A stretch of DNA of 64,000 nt from Alphaproteobacteria bacterium (lineage in GTDB: Bacteria > Pseudomonadota > Alphaproteobacteria > SMXP01). The DNA is taken from the NCBI GenBank assembly GCA_028285305.1, contig JANQPV010000056.1:225096-289095 (forward strand), read 5' to 3'. Each line of letters starts with the position of its first letter. Position 1 is the first letter of the stretch. The translations under genes and the position numbers were made by a program. Of the stretch, positions 1 to 9,275 are shown piece by piece. Below the pieces are notes generated by a model that worked only from the letters and a program-made list of their open reading frames with translations, had not been told where the DNA came from and ran no database searches.

Positions 1-501
1 ATGCAACGGGCGATCTTCAACGACAAGGATATTGGCATTCTCCAGAATACTGGGATCATCGAGCGCGCTATCCCCCCCGACACCAAAATCTTGGCCCGAC
101 ACATGTCGCAGACGCAACTCGTCAGACAACATCTTCACGCGAACCAAACTCTTTATCCGGGCAAAGAGCGCCACATCGTCCACAGGCTTGGTCAGAAAAT
201 CGTCCGCACCGGCGCTCAAGCCCTTGACGCGATCGCTTTGTTGATCGAGCGCCGTAACCATTACCACCGGGATATGCGTAGTTTGTTCGTTATCCTTCAG
301 GCGCCGGCAAACTTCAAATCCGTCGAGCCCCGGCATCATCACGTCGAGAAGAATGATGTCCGGATTCTCTGATGCGGCAACGTCCAACGCCTCAAAACCA
401 TTCTCAGCGGTGATGACATCATAATATTCTGCCATGAGCTTCGCTTCGAGCAGCCGAACATTGACAGGAATATCGTCGACGACAAGTACGCGTGCTGGCA
501 T
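1..501 (-). CDS. pleD: Response regulator PleD (N-terminal receiver part; truncated by the window edge)
   Basis: Minus-strand translation from ATG at 501 begins MPARVLVVDDIPVNVRLLEAKLMAEYYDVITAENGFEALDVA...PDIILLDVMMPGLDGFEVCRRLK, PleD-type REC domain; directly downstream of divK. Confidence 0.88.
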   Translation of the reverse strand, partial: MPARVLVVDDIPVNVRLLEAKLMAEYYDVITAENGFEALDVAASENPDIILLDVMMPGLDGFEVCRRLKDNEQTTHIPVVMVTALDQQSDRVKGLSAGADDFLTKPVDDVALFARIKSLVRVKMLSDELRLRHVSGQDFGVGGDSALDDPSILENANILVVEDRPLH

Positions 502-509
502 TGTTCAAT

Positions 510-944
510 CTACTTCTCAAGGAAGCTCTTGATGGTTTCTAAAAATGAAGCAACGGAAATGGGTTTTGCAATATAGGCCTCGCAGCCTCCCTCAATGATC
601 TTTTCTTCATCGCCCTTCATGGCGAACGCAGTGACCGCAATTACAGGTATGTCCGCGAGCGAATCATCTTCCTTCAACCACTTCGTGACCTCTAATCCGG
701 ACACTTCAGGCAGTTGGATATCCATGAGAATCAAATCGGGGCGGTTGTCTCTGGCGATATCCAGAGCCTCCATCCCGTCACGGGTTTGCAGTGTTTTATA
801 TCCGTGAGCGTCGAGTAAATCGTGAAAGAGCTTCATGTTAAGCTCGTTATCTTCGACGATTAGGACGGTTTTTGGCTTCACCTGCGCCTCTTGTGAATGG
901 TCTCGGTCGCTATTTTGGGCAGGGCCACGATCGCTGAGCTCCAT
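510..944 (-). CDS. divK: Single-domain response regulator DivK
   Basis: [23 protein letters not shown]...[26 protein letters not shown]...[26 protein letters not shown] is a near-perfect DivK signature; true start may be internal to the listed ORF. Confidence 0.95.
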   Translation of the reverse strand: MELSDRGPAQNSDRDHSQEAQVKPKTVLIVEDNELNMKLFHDLLDAHGYKTLQTRDGMEALDIARDNRPDLILMDIQLPEVSGLEVTKWLKEDDSLADIPVIAVTAFAMKGDEEKIIEGGCEAYIAKPISVASFLETIKSFLEK

Positions 945-1239
945 GCTACACTGTCCACTCTAGATGCACATTACTGATTAACGGGCTTGCAAAAGTGTTT
1001 GACAGCCAGCCTCGTTCCACGCCTGCATAGTGTCACAAAGACTCTTAACCAACTATTTAAGATTGCCAAATGTCGGGAAGTTTTTGGCCGTATTGTGGTG
1101 AAGACCAATAGGATTTGCTTAGCATTTGGGCGCAACGGACCGGTCACCGATTACTGCTTGATCCCAACTGTCAAATCTACGAAGACTTCGCTTCGAACTG
1201 ATTCGTTCCTCCGCAAAACAGCAGCGAGAACCAAAAGGC

Positions 1240-1890
1240 GTGCGCGACTGGGTTAAAGATCAGATTGACCGTGTTGTCTTGGACACGGACAGGCCACTCA
1301 TCATCTCCGATGCCGACGAGGTATTGTTTCAGTTTGTGCGGGGGTTGGAGGCGTTTCTTGAAACGGCAGGCCTCTACCTGGACCTCTCCAGCTTCCGGCT
1401 CTCTGGAAACATCAAGAACAAGACAACCAATGAAACCTACCCCATCGATGATGTGCCAAACTTGCTTGCTGAGTTCTTTGCTGAGCGAACCCGCCATCTT
1501 GAAGTCGTTGAAGGAGCCCAAAACGTACTGAATTCGCTGCGCGGCGATGCCCAGATCGTTGTGTTGACAAACGTTCCCGCCGAACAGAAGGCTGACCGCG
1601 TATCGGCGCTCGAACGGAATGGACTGGACTTCCCTGTCATTGCAAATTCTGGGGACAAAGGGCCCGCCGCTGCGTATTTGGCCACACGCGTCGAGGCACC
1701 GATCGTATTTATCGACGATATACCTCCAAATCTTGACTCTGTTAAGCAGCATGCAAATCATATTCACTGCGTTCACTTCGTATCTCATCCTCGTCTGTCT
1801 GAGTTGATTGAAGCGATGGACTTTGAGCATCCGCGAGCCAAAAGTTGGATGGAGTTGGATAAGATTATTCGAGACCACCTTTTCGACTGA
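1240..1890 (+). CDS. HAD-like hydrolase superfamily protein
   Basis: N-terminal ISDADEVLFQF (DxD), VVLTNVP motif II-like, VFIDDIPPNLDSV motif IV-like. Confidence 0.7.
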   Translation: MRDWVKDQIDRVVLDTDRPLIISDADEVLFQFVRGLEAFLETAGLYLDLSSFRLSGNIKNKTTNETYPIDDVPNLLAEFFAERTRHLEVVEGAQNVLNSLRGDAQIVVLTNVPAEQKADRVSALERNGLDFPVIANSGDKGPAAAYLATRVEAPIVFIDDIPPNLDSVKQHANHIHCVHFVSHPRLSELIEAMDFEHPRAKSWMELDKIIRDHLFD

Positions 1891-1898
1891 GCGAACTC

Positions 1899-2813
1899 AT
1901 GCGCATAGGCATAGACGTCGGAGGCACGAAGATCGAAATTGCCGCTTTGTCTGATGACGGCAGCTTGCAGATACGCGAGCGTGTGCCCTCCCCGCAAAAC
2001 GACTATCAATCCACGATCCGGTGCATAAAAGACCTCGTAGAAAGCGTGGAAGCACGTCTGTCTCGCACGTGCTCGGTCGGTATTGGAATTCCTGGGACAC
2101 TATCTCGCCGAACCAACACGGTCAAAAACGCCAACTCAACCTGGCTAAATGGAAAGCCGCTTCTATCCGATCTCGAGACCTCCTTGCACAGGGACGTAAG
2201 GATCGCCAATGACGCAAATTGCTTTGCCCTATCTGAGGCCATAGACGGCGCGGGTGCCGGCCACCACTCCGTATTCGGAGTGATTTTGGGAACGGGGTGC
2301 GGAGCAGGCTACATTGTCAGCGGCAAAATTATGGACGGGCCAAATCAAATCACCGGCGAATGGGGGCACAACCCTTTGCCTTGGCAGACCGCGCGGGAAT
2401 TAGACAGTGCACGCCGTTGCTATTGTGGCAAGACCAACTGCATTGAAACCTGGTTGTCAGGGCCGGGCTTGGAACGAACCCATCACGAGCACCAAGACAG
2501 CGCAAGGCTTTCCGCGATCCAGGTGGCAGAACAAGCCAAAGACGGCGACCCCCACGCCATCGCATCGCTCCGGCTCTATCTCGTCCAATTGGCCAAGTCC
2601 CTCACCACTGTGATCAACCTTCTAGATCCGAAGATCATTGTTTTTGGTGGGGGCCTCTCTAATATTGAGGAGATCTATAAAGATGTGCCGACTTTGGTCG
2701 GCGATTACATTTTCTCGGACGCGGTCGAGACGCATTTCCATCGGAATCATTTTGGTGATTCAAGCGGTGTCCGCGGCGCAGCCTGGCTTTGGGACAGCCC
2801 GGCACCTGAATAA
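1899..2813 (+). CDS. ROK family sugar kinase
   Basis: MRIGIDVGGTKIEIAAL, GTGCGAG, zinc motif CYCGKTNCIETWLSGPGLE. Confidence 0.9.
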   Translation: MRIGIDVGGTKIEIAALSDDGSLQIRERVPSPQNDYQSTIRCIKDLVESVEARLSRTCSVGIGIPGTLSRRTNTVKNANSTWLNGKPLLSDLETSLHRDVRIANDANCFALSEAIDGAGAGHHSVFGVILGTGCGAGYIVSGKIMDGPNQITGEWGHNPLPWQTARELDSARRCYCGKTNCIETWLSGPGLERTHHEHQDSARLSAIQVAEQAKDGDPHAIASLRLYLVQLAKSLTTVINLLDPKIIVFGGGLSNIEEIYKDVPTLVGDYIFSDAVETHFHRNHFGDSSGVRGAAWLWDSPAPE

Positions 2814-2821
2814 GGGATCAT

Positions 2822-4084
2822 ATGTCTGCATTTTGCCGTGACTGTGCAACACCCTTGCCGGAGGACCAAAAGGACCTGCGATGCACCGCATGCGGAAGTC
2901 CAAAAGTCCTGACTCATCCCGAACTCAACAATCTGTCTATCGCCCACGTTGACTGCGATGCCTTCTACGCCGCCGTCGAGAAGAGAGACAATCCCGACCT
3001 TGCCGATAAGCCCGTTATCATAGGCGGAGGAAGACGAGGCGTCGTCTCAACCGCCTGTTACACAGCACGCCTCTACGGCGTTCACTCGGCAATGCCGATG
3101 TTCAAAGCCCTTAAAGCCTGTCCTCACGCCGTTGTATTGTCTCCCAACATGAACAAATACGTCGAAGTCAGCCGGCACATTCGCACCTTTATGGTTGAGC
3201 TGACCCCAATTGTAGAACCCCTTTCCATTGACGAAGCGTTTTTGGATTTGACCGGGACGGAGCGTTTACATGGGCAATCCCCCGCTGTGACCCTCGCCAA
3301 ACTATCGGCCAAGATTCGTGACGACGTTGGCATAACCGTTTCCATCGGTCTGAGCCACAACAAATACTTAGCCAAACTTGCATCTGATCTGCACAAGCCA
3401 GACGGCTTCTCAATTATCGGCAAAGAGGAAACACTTCGCGTTCTAGAACACATGCCCGTCACAAAGATTTTTGGTGTTGGCAAAGCCTTTCACAAAAAAC
3501 TGTTGGCAGACGGAATATCGACGATTGGAGATGTCAGGAAACGCGACCTAAAGGCCCTCGTCAAATCCTATGGGGAGATCGGCATCCGGCTGCACAATTT
3601 GTCGTGGGGACGCGACACACGCTCCATTAAACCGGCCCGCATGGCCAAGAGCATCTCGACCGAAACCACATTCAGCGTAGACGAATCAGATGTCTCTCGC
3701 CTCTCAGTCATCCTCTGGAACAATTGTGAGCGCCTTTCCAAGCGAGCCAAAGAGGCCGGCAAAGTTGGAACAACACTGACTCTAAAGCTGAAGACGTCCA
3801 AATTCAGGCTCCTGACGCGGAGTGTGACCCTCAGCGCGCCGACTAACTTGGCATCAGAACTTTTCGAGCAAGTCCGCAAGCTTCTCAAGGCCGAAGCGGA
3901 CGGAACCTCTTACCGTTTGCTCGGCGTCGGAATCAGCGGCCTGCAAGAAAGCGAAGAAACCCGTTCCGCAGATCTCTTTGAGGATACCCAGAGCCAACTC
4001 GCTCGCACCGAACGCGCCATAGATCGGGTGCGTGAAAAATTCGGTGACAAGGCAATTGTGAAGGGCCGCAGCCTGACCAAGTAG
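2822..4084 (+). CDS. dinB: DNA polymerase IV with N-terminal Cys-rich (zinc-ribbon-like) extension
   Basis: IAHVDCDAFYAAVEKRDNPDLADKPVIIGG, YGVHSAMPMFKALKACP, SIDEAFLDLTG; N-terminal CRDC...CTAC. Confidence 0.95.
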   Translation: MSAFCRDCATPLPEDQKDLRCTACGSPKVLTHPELNNLSIAHVDCDAFYAAVEKRDNPDLADKPVIIGGGRRGVVSTACYTARLYGVHSAMPMFKALKACPHAVVLSPNMNKYVEVSRHIRTFMVELTPIVEPLSIDEAFLDLTGTERLHGQSPAVTLAKLSAKIRDDVGITVSIGLSHNKYLAKLASDLHKPDGFSIIGKEETLRVLEHMPVTKIFGVGKAFHKKLLADGISTIGDVRKRDLKALVKSYGEIGIRLHNLSWGRDTRSIKPARMAKSISTETTFSVDESDVSRLSVILWNNCERLSKRAKEAGKVGTTLTLKLKTSKFRLLTRSVTLSAPTNLASELFEQVRKLLKAEADGTSYRLLGVGISGLQESEETRSADLFEDTQSQLARTERAIDRVREKFGDKAIVKGRSLTK

Positions 4085-4102
4085 GTCACTTCCGGCGGAC
4101 AA

Positions 4103-4984
4103 TCAACAGTCGGTGCGCGGCGTGAATTGCAGCTTAACCAGGACCGCCTCGACGGAGAAACTGCCGTAATCCATGATGATTCTCCGCCCAACACCATTTT
4201 GATGGAGGTCCATACTCATCTCGAAAATTGGCAGAGGCTCGATGTTCTCCCATTCGTGATAGCTCACATGGACCGGCCAATACGGATTGTCGATAAGCAA
4301 CGAAAGACCCGACTGATTGGCCTCACCCTCGTTGGACGTCTTGGCTGTGCGGCGCGGACCGATGGTCGTGGTGGTCCGAAACCCAACATGCTCGTCCGAG
4401 CCATCAAACATTGCTCCCTCGAAGACAGTCTCGCCGCGCTGCGCCGCCGCTAAAACCTCTGCCGTATAATGGGTTGGAAACATGATGCTCGCCGGCAGCG
4501 TTTGGGAGCCCTTTTTGGGTTTGGAAATCTCGATCAGTCCCTCCTGGTCAACAGAGTCTCGAGTTGCCTTTCCCGACAACCGCTTCATGACCCGGCCATT
4601 GACTTTGTTCTCCGTATAGAACTGGAAGAAAACTCGATCCTTACCTTCCCACGACGTGGCCGTGAAATCTGAATCTGTTACCGTGCCTTCCCGATCCGAA
4701 ATCGACGCAACAATACGCTGATCTGAGGCGAACCCATCACACGTGTCTCGCCAAGACACGCTCATGAGACCTTCATAGGAGGCGACGTTCGAAGAAGACG
4801 TTGTCTCATGGAGCTTGACTTCATAAAGCGCTTCGTGCGGTGCCTGCTGCTCCAGGACATCTGTCACTTGCGCAGCTTTTGACGCCACCGGCGAGGCCTG
4901 CGCCATGTTTGGCGGGATAATCGTCCCACTCAACACCAGTGTTGCCGACACAAATATGGACGCGAATTGACGGGATATGGACAC
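4103..4984 (-). CDS. EipB/DUF1849 family periplasmic cell-envelope protein
   Basis: Signal peptide, YEGLMSVSWRDTCDGFASDQRI, FDGSDEHVGFRTTTTIGP, C-terminal Cys (TPRTDC), consistent with EipB-type fold with disulfide. Confidence 0.8.
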   Translation of the reverse strand: MSISRQFASIFVSATLVLSGTIIPPNMAQASPVASKAAQVTDVLEQQAPHEALYEVKLHETTSSSNVASYEGLMSVSWRDTCDGFASDQRIVASISDREGTVTDSDFTATSWEGKDRVFFQFYTENKVNGRVMKRLSGKATRDSVDQEGLIEISKPKKGSQTLPASIMFPTHYTAEVLAAAQRGETVFEGAMFDGSDEHVGFRTTTTIGPRRTAKTSNEGEANQSGLSLLIDNPYWPVHVSYHEWENIEPLPIFEMSMDLHQNGVGRRIIMDYGSFSVEAVLVKLQFTPRTDC

Positions 4985-5246
4985 ACAAACTCCTTAGGAC
5001 CGGTTGGTCGCAAGACGCAACAAAGGGTACCGCGCAACTGTTAAATCCTAGTGTAGCACCAATTGCCAAGCGAAATGCAAGATTATCCGGGAAAAACCTT
5101 CCGCATGCATATTTTGCCTAGCGAACATGCACCTTTAACCTCCAGCGTTCTCACTAAGCCTTTGGATTAATTGAATTTTCTTGAGATCCCTTTTGGCACG
5201 GTCGTTGCGATACGGGAACAGAGAAAAATCAGCGAAGAGGTACACC

Positions 5247-5933
5247 ATGCAGAATGTCGTCTCCATAGAAGAAAGCGCAGGCTGGTTTCGCGACCATCCG
5301 GCGACGGAGCGTACAAATCCCCTGGCCCACTTAAGCCAGAAGAAGACCGTTCAATCGCCAAGTGTTGACGACTTCACGGAGCTTATGACCATCGCGCAAG
5401 ATGCCATTCGCACGGTTGCCGAACAAAAGAAACGAATCGAAACTCTACAAAAGCTGAGCGTGACAGACGAGCTCACCGGCCTTCTCAATAGGCGAGGATT
5501 TCATGCTGCGCTGAACCGTGTTCTGGATGAGTCCTACCGGTACGAAGAGTCCGGATTTCTGTCTCTTGTAGATCTTGATCGTTTTAAGGACGTCAACGAC
5601 ACGTTCGGGCACGAAGCGGGTGACAAAGTGCTACAAAGAGTCGCTGAAATCCTCAAAAAGAATACGCGGTCGACGGATTATACAGCTCGCATCGGCGGGG
5701 ATGAATTCGCAGTTATCTTCGTCCGCGCCAAGGGGGCCCCTCTATTCACGCGCCTCGAACAGCTTCAGCGCGACTTGAACAGTTCATATGTGCTCTATAA
5801 CGGCAACCGAATCGGAATTGAGGCGAGTATCGGCACGACCCAATTTCGAGCTCGCAGTGACGCGTCCTCTCTCATACGCCGCGCAGACGACGCCCTCTAC
5901 GCCCAAAAATCTCAGCTAAAGCAGAGCGCCTAG
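5247..5933 (+). CDS. Diguanylate cyclase (GGDEF domain)
   Basis: ORF 5181..5933; likely ATG at 5247. DELTGLLNRRGF, DLDRFKDVNDTFGHEAGDKVL, RSTDYTARIGGDEFAVIF (GGDEF with I-site RxxD five residues upstream). Confidence 0.93.
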   Translation: MQNVVSIEESAGWFRDHPATERTNPLAHLSQKKTVQSPSVDDFTELMTIAQDAIRTVAEQKKRIETLQKLSVTDELTGLLNRRGFHAALNRVLDESYRYEESGFLSLVDLDRFKDVNDTFGHEAGDKVLQRVAEILKKNTRSTDYTARIGGDEFAVIFVRAKGAPLFTRLEQLQRDLNSSYVLYNGNRIGIEASIGTTQFRARSDASSLIRRADDALYAQKSQLKQSA

Positions 5934-5996
5934 AACCCCGCCCCAACTTGCGCCCCCTTCCCCGATCCCCTAAGCTCTTCCGGAGGATCGGGGATC

Positions 5997-6458
5997 ATGA
6001 GCGTCGCAGACAAGATTGCAAAACTTGGGATTGATCTATCGGCACCGAGCGCGCCGGCCGCAAACTACGTGCCGTTCATACAGACAGGTCCACTCGTTTT
6101 TATTTCTGGCCAAGTGCCCATCCAAGAAGGTCGCCTTGCCTACCGAGGCAAGGTTGGTGACGAGGTTTCACAAGAGGATGCCTACCGGGCGGCCCGTTTG
6201 TGCGGGATCGGCATCCTGACTCAACTCAACGCAGCTTGCGGCGGCAATCTCGATGCCGTGGGAAAATGTATCAAGTTGGGGGGCTTTGTGAATTGCACTC
6301 CGGACTTCGACCAGCACCCTGCGGTGATCAACGGCGCCTCCGATTTAATGGTCGAAGTCTTCGGTGATCGCGGCCGCCATGCGAGATTTGCCGTCGGCGC
6401 ACCGAGCCTGCCGTTCAACGTCGCGGTCGAAGTCGACGCCGTATTTGAGATTGGCTAA
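5997..6458 (+). CDS. RidA/YjgF family protein
   Basis: YVPFIQTGPLVFISGQVPIQEGRLAYRGKVG...NAACGGNLDAVGKCIKLGGFVNCTPDF; UK114-like. Confidence 0.9.
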   Translation: MSVADKIAKLGIDLSAPSAPAANYVPFIQTGPLVFISGQVPIQEGRLAYRGKVGDEVSQEDAYRAARLCGIGILTQLNAACGGNLDAVGKCIKLGGFVNCTPDFDQHPAVINGASDLMVEVFGDRGRHARFAVGAPSLPFNVAVEVDAVFEIG

Positions 6459-6459
6459 C

Positions 6460-7641
6460 GTGGCAACTCAAGATGCGTCCGTCCGCGCGGAGATCATTTC
6501 CGACCTTAGTCAGGTCCCAAAAGACGAATGGAATGCGTGCACGAATGTCAGCAACCCCTTACCGGATCCATTCAACACCTACGATTTCCTCCAAAGTTTA
6601 GAGGAAAGTGGATCGGCGACACCGGACACCGGTTGGGCGCCGCAGCATGTCATCATTCGCGATTGTGACGGTGCGATCGCAGCGGCAATGCCGATGTATT
6701 TGAAATCGCACAGCCAAGGCGAGTATGTGTTCGACCATTCTTGGGCAGACGCCTTCTATCGCGCCGGCGGTGAGTATTACCCCAAGCTTCAGGTGTCCAT
6801 ACCGTTTACACCGGCCACCGGACGGCGCTTGCTGGTCCGCAAAGATGAGCCCACACAATTGCGGGAATCTCAGCTTATCGCCGCCTCCGTCGAACTGGCT
6901 TCACGGATGGAAGTCTCGTCGATTCACTACACGTTCGTCACGAAGGACGAATGGGACCATTTGGGGGGCATCGGACTCCTTCAGCGTACGGACCAGCAAT
7001 TTCATTGGTCGAACAAAGGATATGGATCCTTTGACGAGTTCCTGGATGATCTATCTTCACGCAAACGCAAGAATCTGCGTAAAGAACGAAACGCCGCGCT
7101 TGAGAACGATATCGAGATCGAATGGCTGACAGGTTCAGATCTCAAAGAACACCATTGGGACCATTTTTTCGAGTTTTACATGGATACCGGCTCCAGAAAA
7201 TGGGGCCGCCCCTATCTCACGCGGACGTTCTTTAGTTTGATCAACGAGCGAATGAGAGATCAGACACTTCTCGTAATGTGCAAACGAAATGGCAGATACA
7301 TCGCAGGCGCCCTTAACTTCTTCGGCAATGGCACCCTGTTCGGCCGCTATTGGGGATGCGTTGAAGACCACCGCTTTCTGCATTTCGAAACTTGTTACTA
7401 TCAAGCCATCGACTTTGCGATTGCCCGCGGACTCAACCGCGTTGAAGCCGGAGCCCAGGGCACCCATAAACTGGCGAGGGGATACGAGCCCACACACACC
7501 TATAGCGCACACTACATCGCCGATAGCCGCTTTCGTGATGCCGTCGCCCACTATCTGGAAAGCGAACGCTCACATGTGGATGAGTATATCAGTGAGCTGA
7601 GCGGTCATACCCCCTTTCGCAAAGCCTCAGAGGAGACCTAA
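6460..7641 (+). CDS. DUF482/COG3146 family GNAT/FemAB-like protein
   Basis: DDLSSRKRKNLRKERNAA, FFEFYMDTGSRKWGRPYLTRTFF, RYWGCVEDHRFLHFETCYYQAIDFAI.RGLNRVEAGAQGTHKLARGYEP; GTG start at 6460 gives no overlap with ridA. Confidence 0.87.
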   Translation: MATQDASVRAEIISDLSQVPKDEWNACTNVSNPLPDPFNTYDFLQSLEESGSATPDTGWAPQHVIIRDCDGAIAAAMPMYLKSHSQGEYVFDHSWADAFYRAGGEYYPKLQVSIPFTPATGRRLLVRKDEPTQLRESQLIAASVELASRMEVSSIHYTFVTKDEWDHLGGIGLLQRTDQQFHWSNKGYGSFDEFLDDLSSRKRKNLRKERNAALENDIEIEWLTGSDLKEHHWDHFFEFYMDTGSRKWGRPYLTRTFFSLINERMRDQTLLVMCKRNGRYIAGALNFFGNGTLFGRYWGCVEDHRFLHFETCYYQAIDFAIARGLNRVEAGAQGTHKLARGYEPTHTYSAHYIADSRFRDAVAHYLESERSHVDEYISELSGHTPFRKASEET

Positions 7642-7643
7642 CA

Positions 7644-8060
7644 ATGGCCTATGACGAGAACAACATCTTTGCCAAAATCCTACGAGGCGAAGCCCCTTGC
7701 ATAAAAATCTATGAGGATGATCACACGCTCTCATTCATGGATATCATGCCTCAAGCCGAAGGCCACACCTTGGTTATTCCCAAAGAGCCCGCAGAAAACA
7801 TATTGGATCTATCACCCGAGATGGCAGGGCACCTGATCAAATCAACCCAAAAGGTAGCAAAGGCGGTAAAGGCCGCGACAAACGCCGACGGCGTGCTGGT
7901 GGCGCAGCTCAATGGTTCAGCCGCCGGCCAGACCGTGTTCCATATCCATTTCCACATTATTCCGCGAAATGAGGGCCTGGATCTGAAGTTCCACGCGCGG
8001 GACATGGCCGACATGGGCGAGCTGGAAGCATTGGCCGACAGGATTCGTGCCGAGCTATAA
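7644..8060 (+). CDS. HIT family hydrolase
   Basis: NIFAKILRGEAPCIKIYEDDHTLSFMDIMPQAEGHTLVIPK...TVFHIHFHIIPR (HxHxH). Confidence 0.95.
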   Translation: MAYDENNIFAKILRGEAPCIKIYEDDHTLSFMDIMPQAEGHTLVIPKEPAENILDLSPEMAGHLIKSTQKVAKAVKAATNADGVLVAQLNGSAAGQTVFHIHFHIIPRNEGLDLKFHARDMADMGELEALADRIRAEL

Positions 8061-8106
8061 GGGAAGCTCCGCGGTATGAACGCCGGGGAGCCGAACGGAG
8101 ATTACG

Positions 8107-9264
8107 ATGACACCGGAGTCCGAGAGAGACTTAACTGAGCGAATCAAATCCCACCTCGCCGCGGGGACCACTGACTTAGCGCCTGACCCTTACGAAAACC
8201 AGGTGGACATGTATACCTCGCCTGCGGTTCTCAAGCGGGAGCAGGAACGGTTCTTTAGGTCAGGCGTGCTGTGCGCCGGATTATGCGCCGACGTTCCCCA
8301 TCCAAACGACTGGTTGGTATTGGACGTGGCCGGAAAATCGGTTCTTCTTGCGCGAGACAATGCTGGCACTTTGCGAGGTTTTCTTAATGTCTGCCGCCAT
8401 CGCGGTGCACCGGTGGCCGAAGGACAAGGTAACGGAAATCGATTCACGTGCCCCTATCACGGCTGGACTTACAACAATATCGGCAAGCTGATTGCTCAGC
8501 CCATGGAAGAAGCCTTTGAAAGGCCCACTGCGTGCAAAGTAGCGCTTCAAGAGCTGCCCATCGAAGAAAAACACGGGCTCATTTACCTCTCGTGCGACCC
8601 TCAATCTAAGGTCTGCGCGGATCAACATCTTGGAGATGCGGCAAGTGAAATTGCGGCTTTCGATCTCTCCTCTTACCACCGTTTTGGAACACGAAAAGTC
8701 TCCAAACAGATGAATTGGAAGCTTGTCGTGGATACCTTCTTAGAGGCCTATCACCTCCAGACCCTTCACAAAGCCTCTCTCGCTCCTATGATCTATAACA
8801 CACATTGCGTTTGGGAAGACTGGGGTCATATCGGGCGCCTCACCACACCGCGCAAATCCATCGGCGAGATGAGCGACGGATCCCTGCTTCCTTACGTGAC
8901 GATGCTGTACTTTCTCTTTCCCAATCTGGTCCTCATCCAACAGCAAGATCACATTGAGACCTTTCACGCCTTCCCGAAGAACAATTCGCCCGATGAAGCT
9001 GATATTGTGGTTTCGCTCTATTGCCCAAACGTTCCCGAGACCGACAGCGCCGTTCGTCATTGGACGAAGAACTTCGACCTGCTCATGAATGTCACGGAAG
9101 GCGAAGACTTCGCTCTGTGCGAAAAGATCCAGAAGGGCTTTTACTCCGGTGCCCAATCCCACATCGTTTATGGACGAAATGAACCGGGGCTACAGCATTA
9201 TCACCGCAGCATAAAGTCTGCCCTCGGGCTTAGTGGCGGGACGGGCGAAACAATGGTGGCTTAA
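8107..9264 (+). CDS. Aromatic-ring-hydroxylating oxygenase, Rieske [2Fe-2S] alpha subunit family
   Basis: CRHRGAPVAEGQGNGNRFTCPYHGWTYNNIGKL (CxH-x17-CxxH); NWKLVVDTFLEAYHLQTLH iron-binding region. Confidence 0.9.
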   Translation: MTPESERDLTERIKSHLAAGTTDLAPDPYENQVDMYTSPAVLKREQERFFRSGVLCAGLCADVPHPNDWLVLDVAGKSVLLARDNAGTLRGFLNVCRHRGAPVAEGQGNGNRFTCPYHGWTYNNIGKLIAQPMEEAFERPTACKVALQELPIEEKHGLIYLSCDPQSKVCADQHLGDAASEIAAFDLSSYHRFGTRKVSKQMNWKLVVDTFLEAYHLQTLHKASLAPMIYNTHCVWEDWGHIGRLTTPRKSIGEMSDGSLLPYVTMLYFLFPNLVLIQQQDHIETFHAFPKNNSPDEADIVVSLYCPNVPETDSAVRHWTKNFDLLMNVTEGEDFALCEKIQKGFYSGAQSHIVYGRNEPGLQHYHRSIKSALGLSGGTGETMVA

Positions 9265-9275
9265 GCGGAGGACAC

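Noticed and set aside
1-372. 123-aa plus-strand ORF at window start
   Set aside because: Antisense shadow of the pleD receiver domain, which reads clearly on the minus strand.
1177-1878. 233-aa minus-strand ORF antisense to the HAD gene
   Set aside because: No recognisable motif; the plus-strand HAD protein has DxD and other motif-like segments and runs into the ROK gene.
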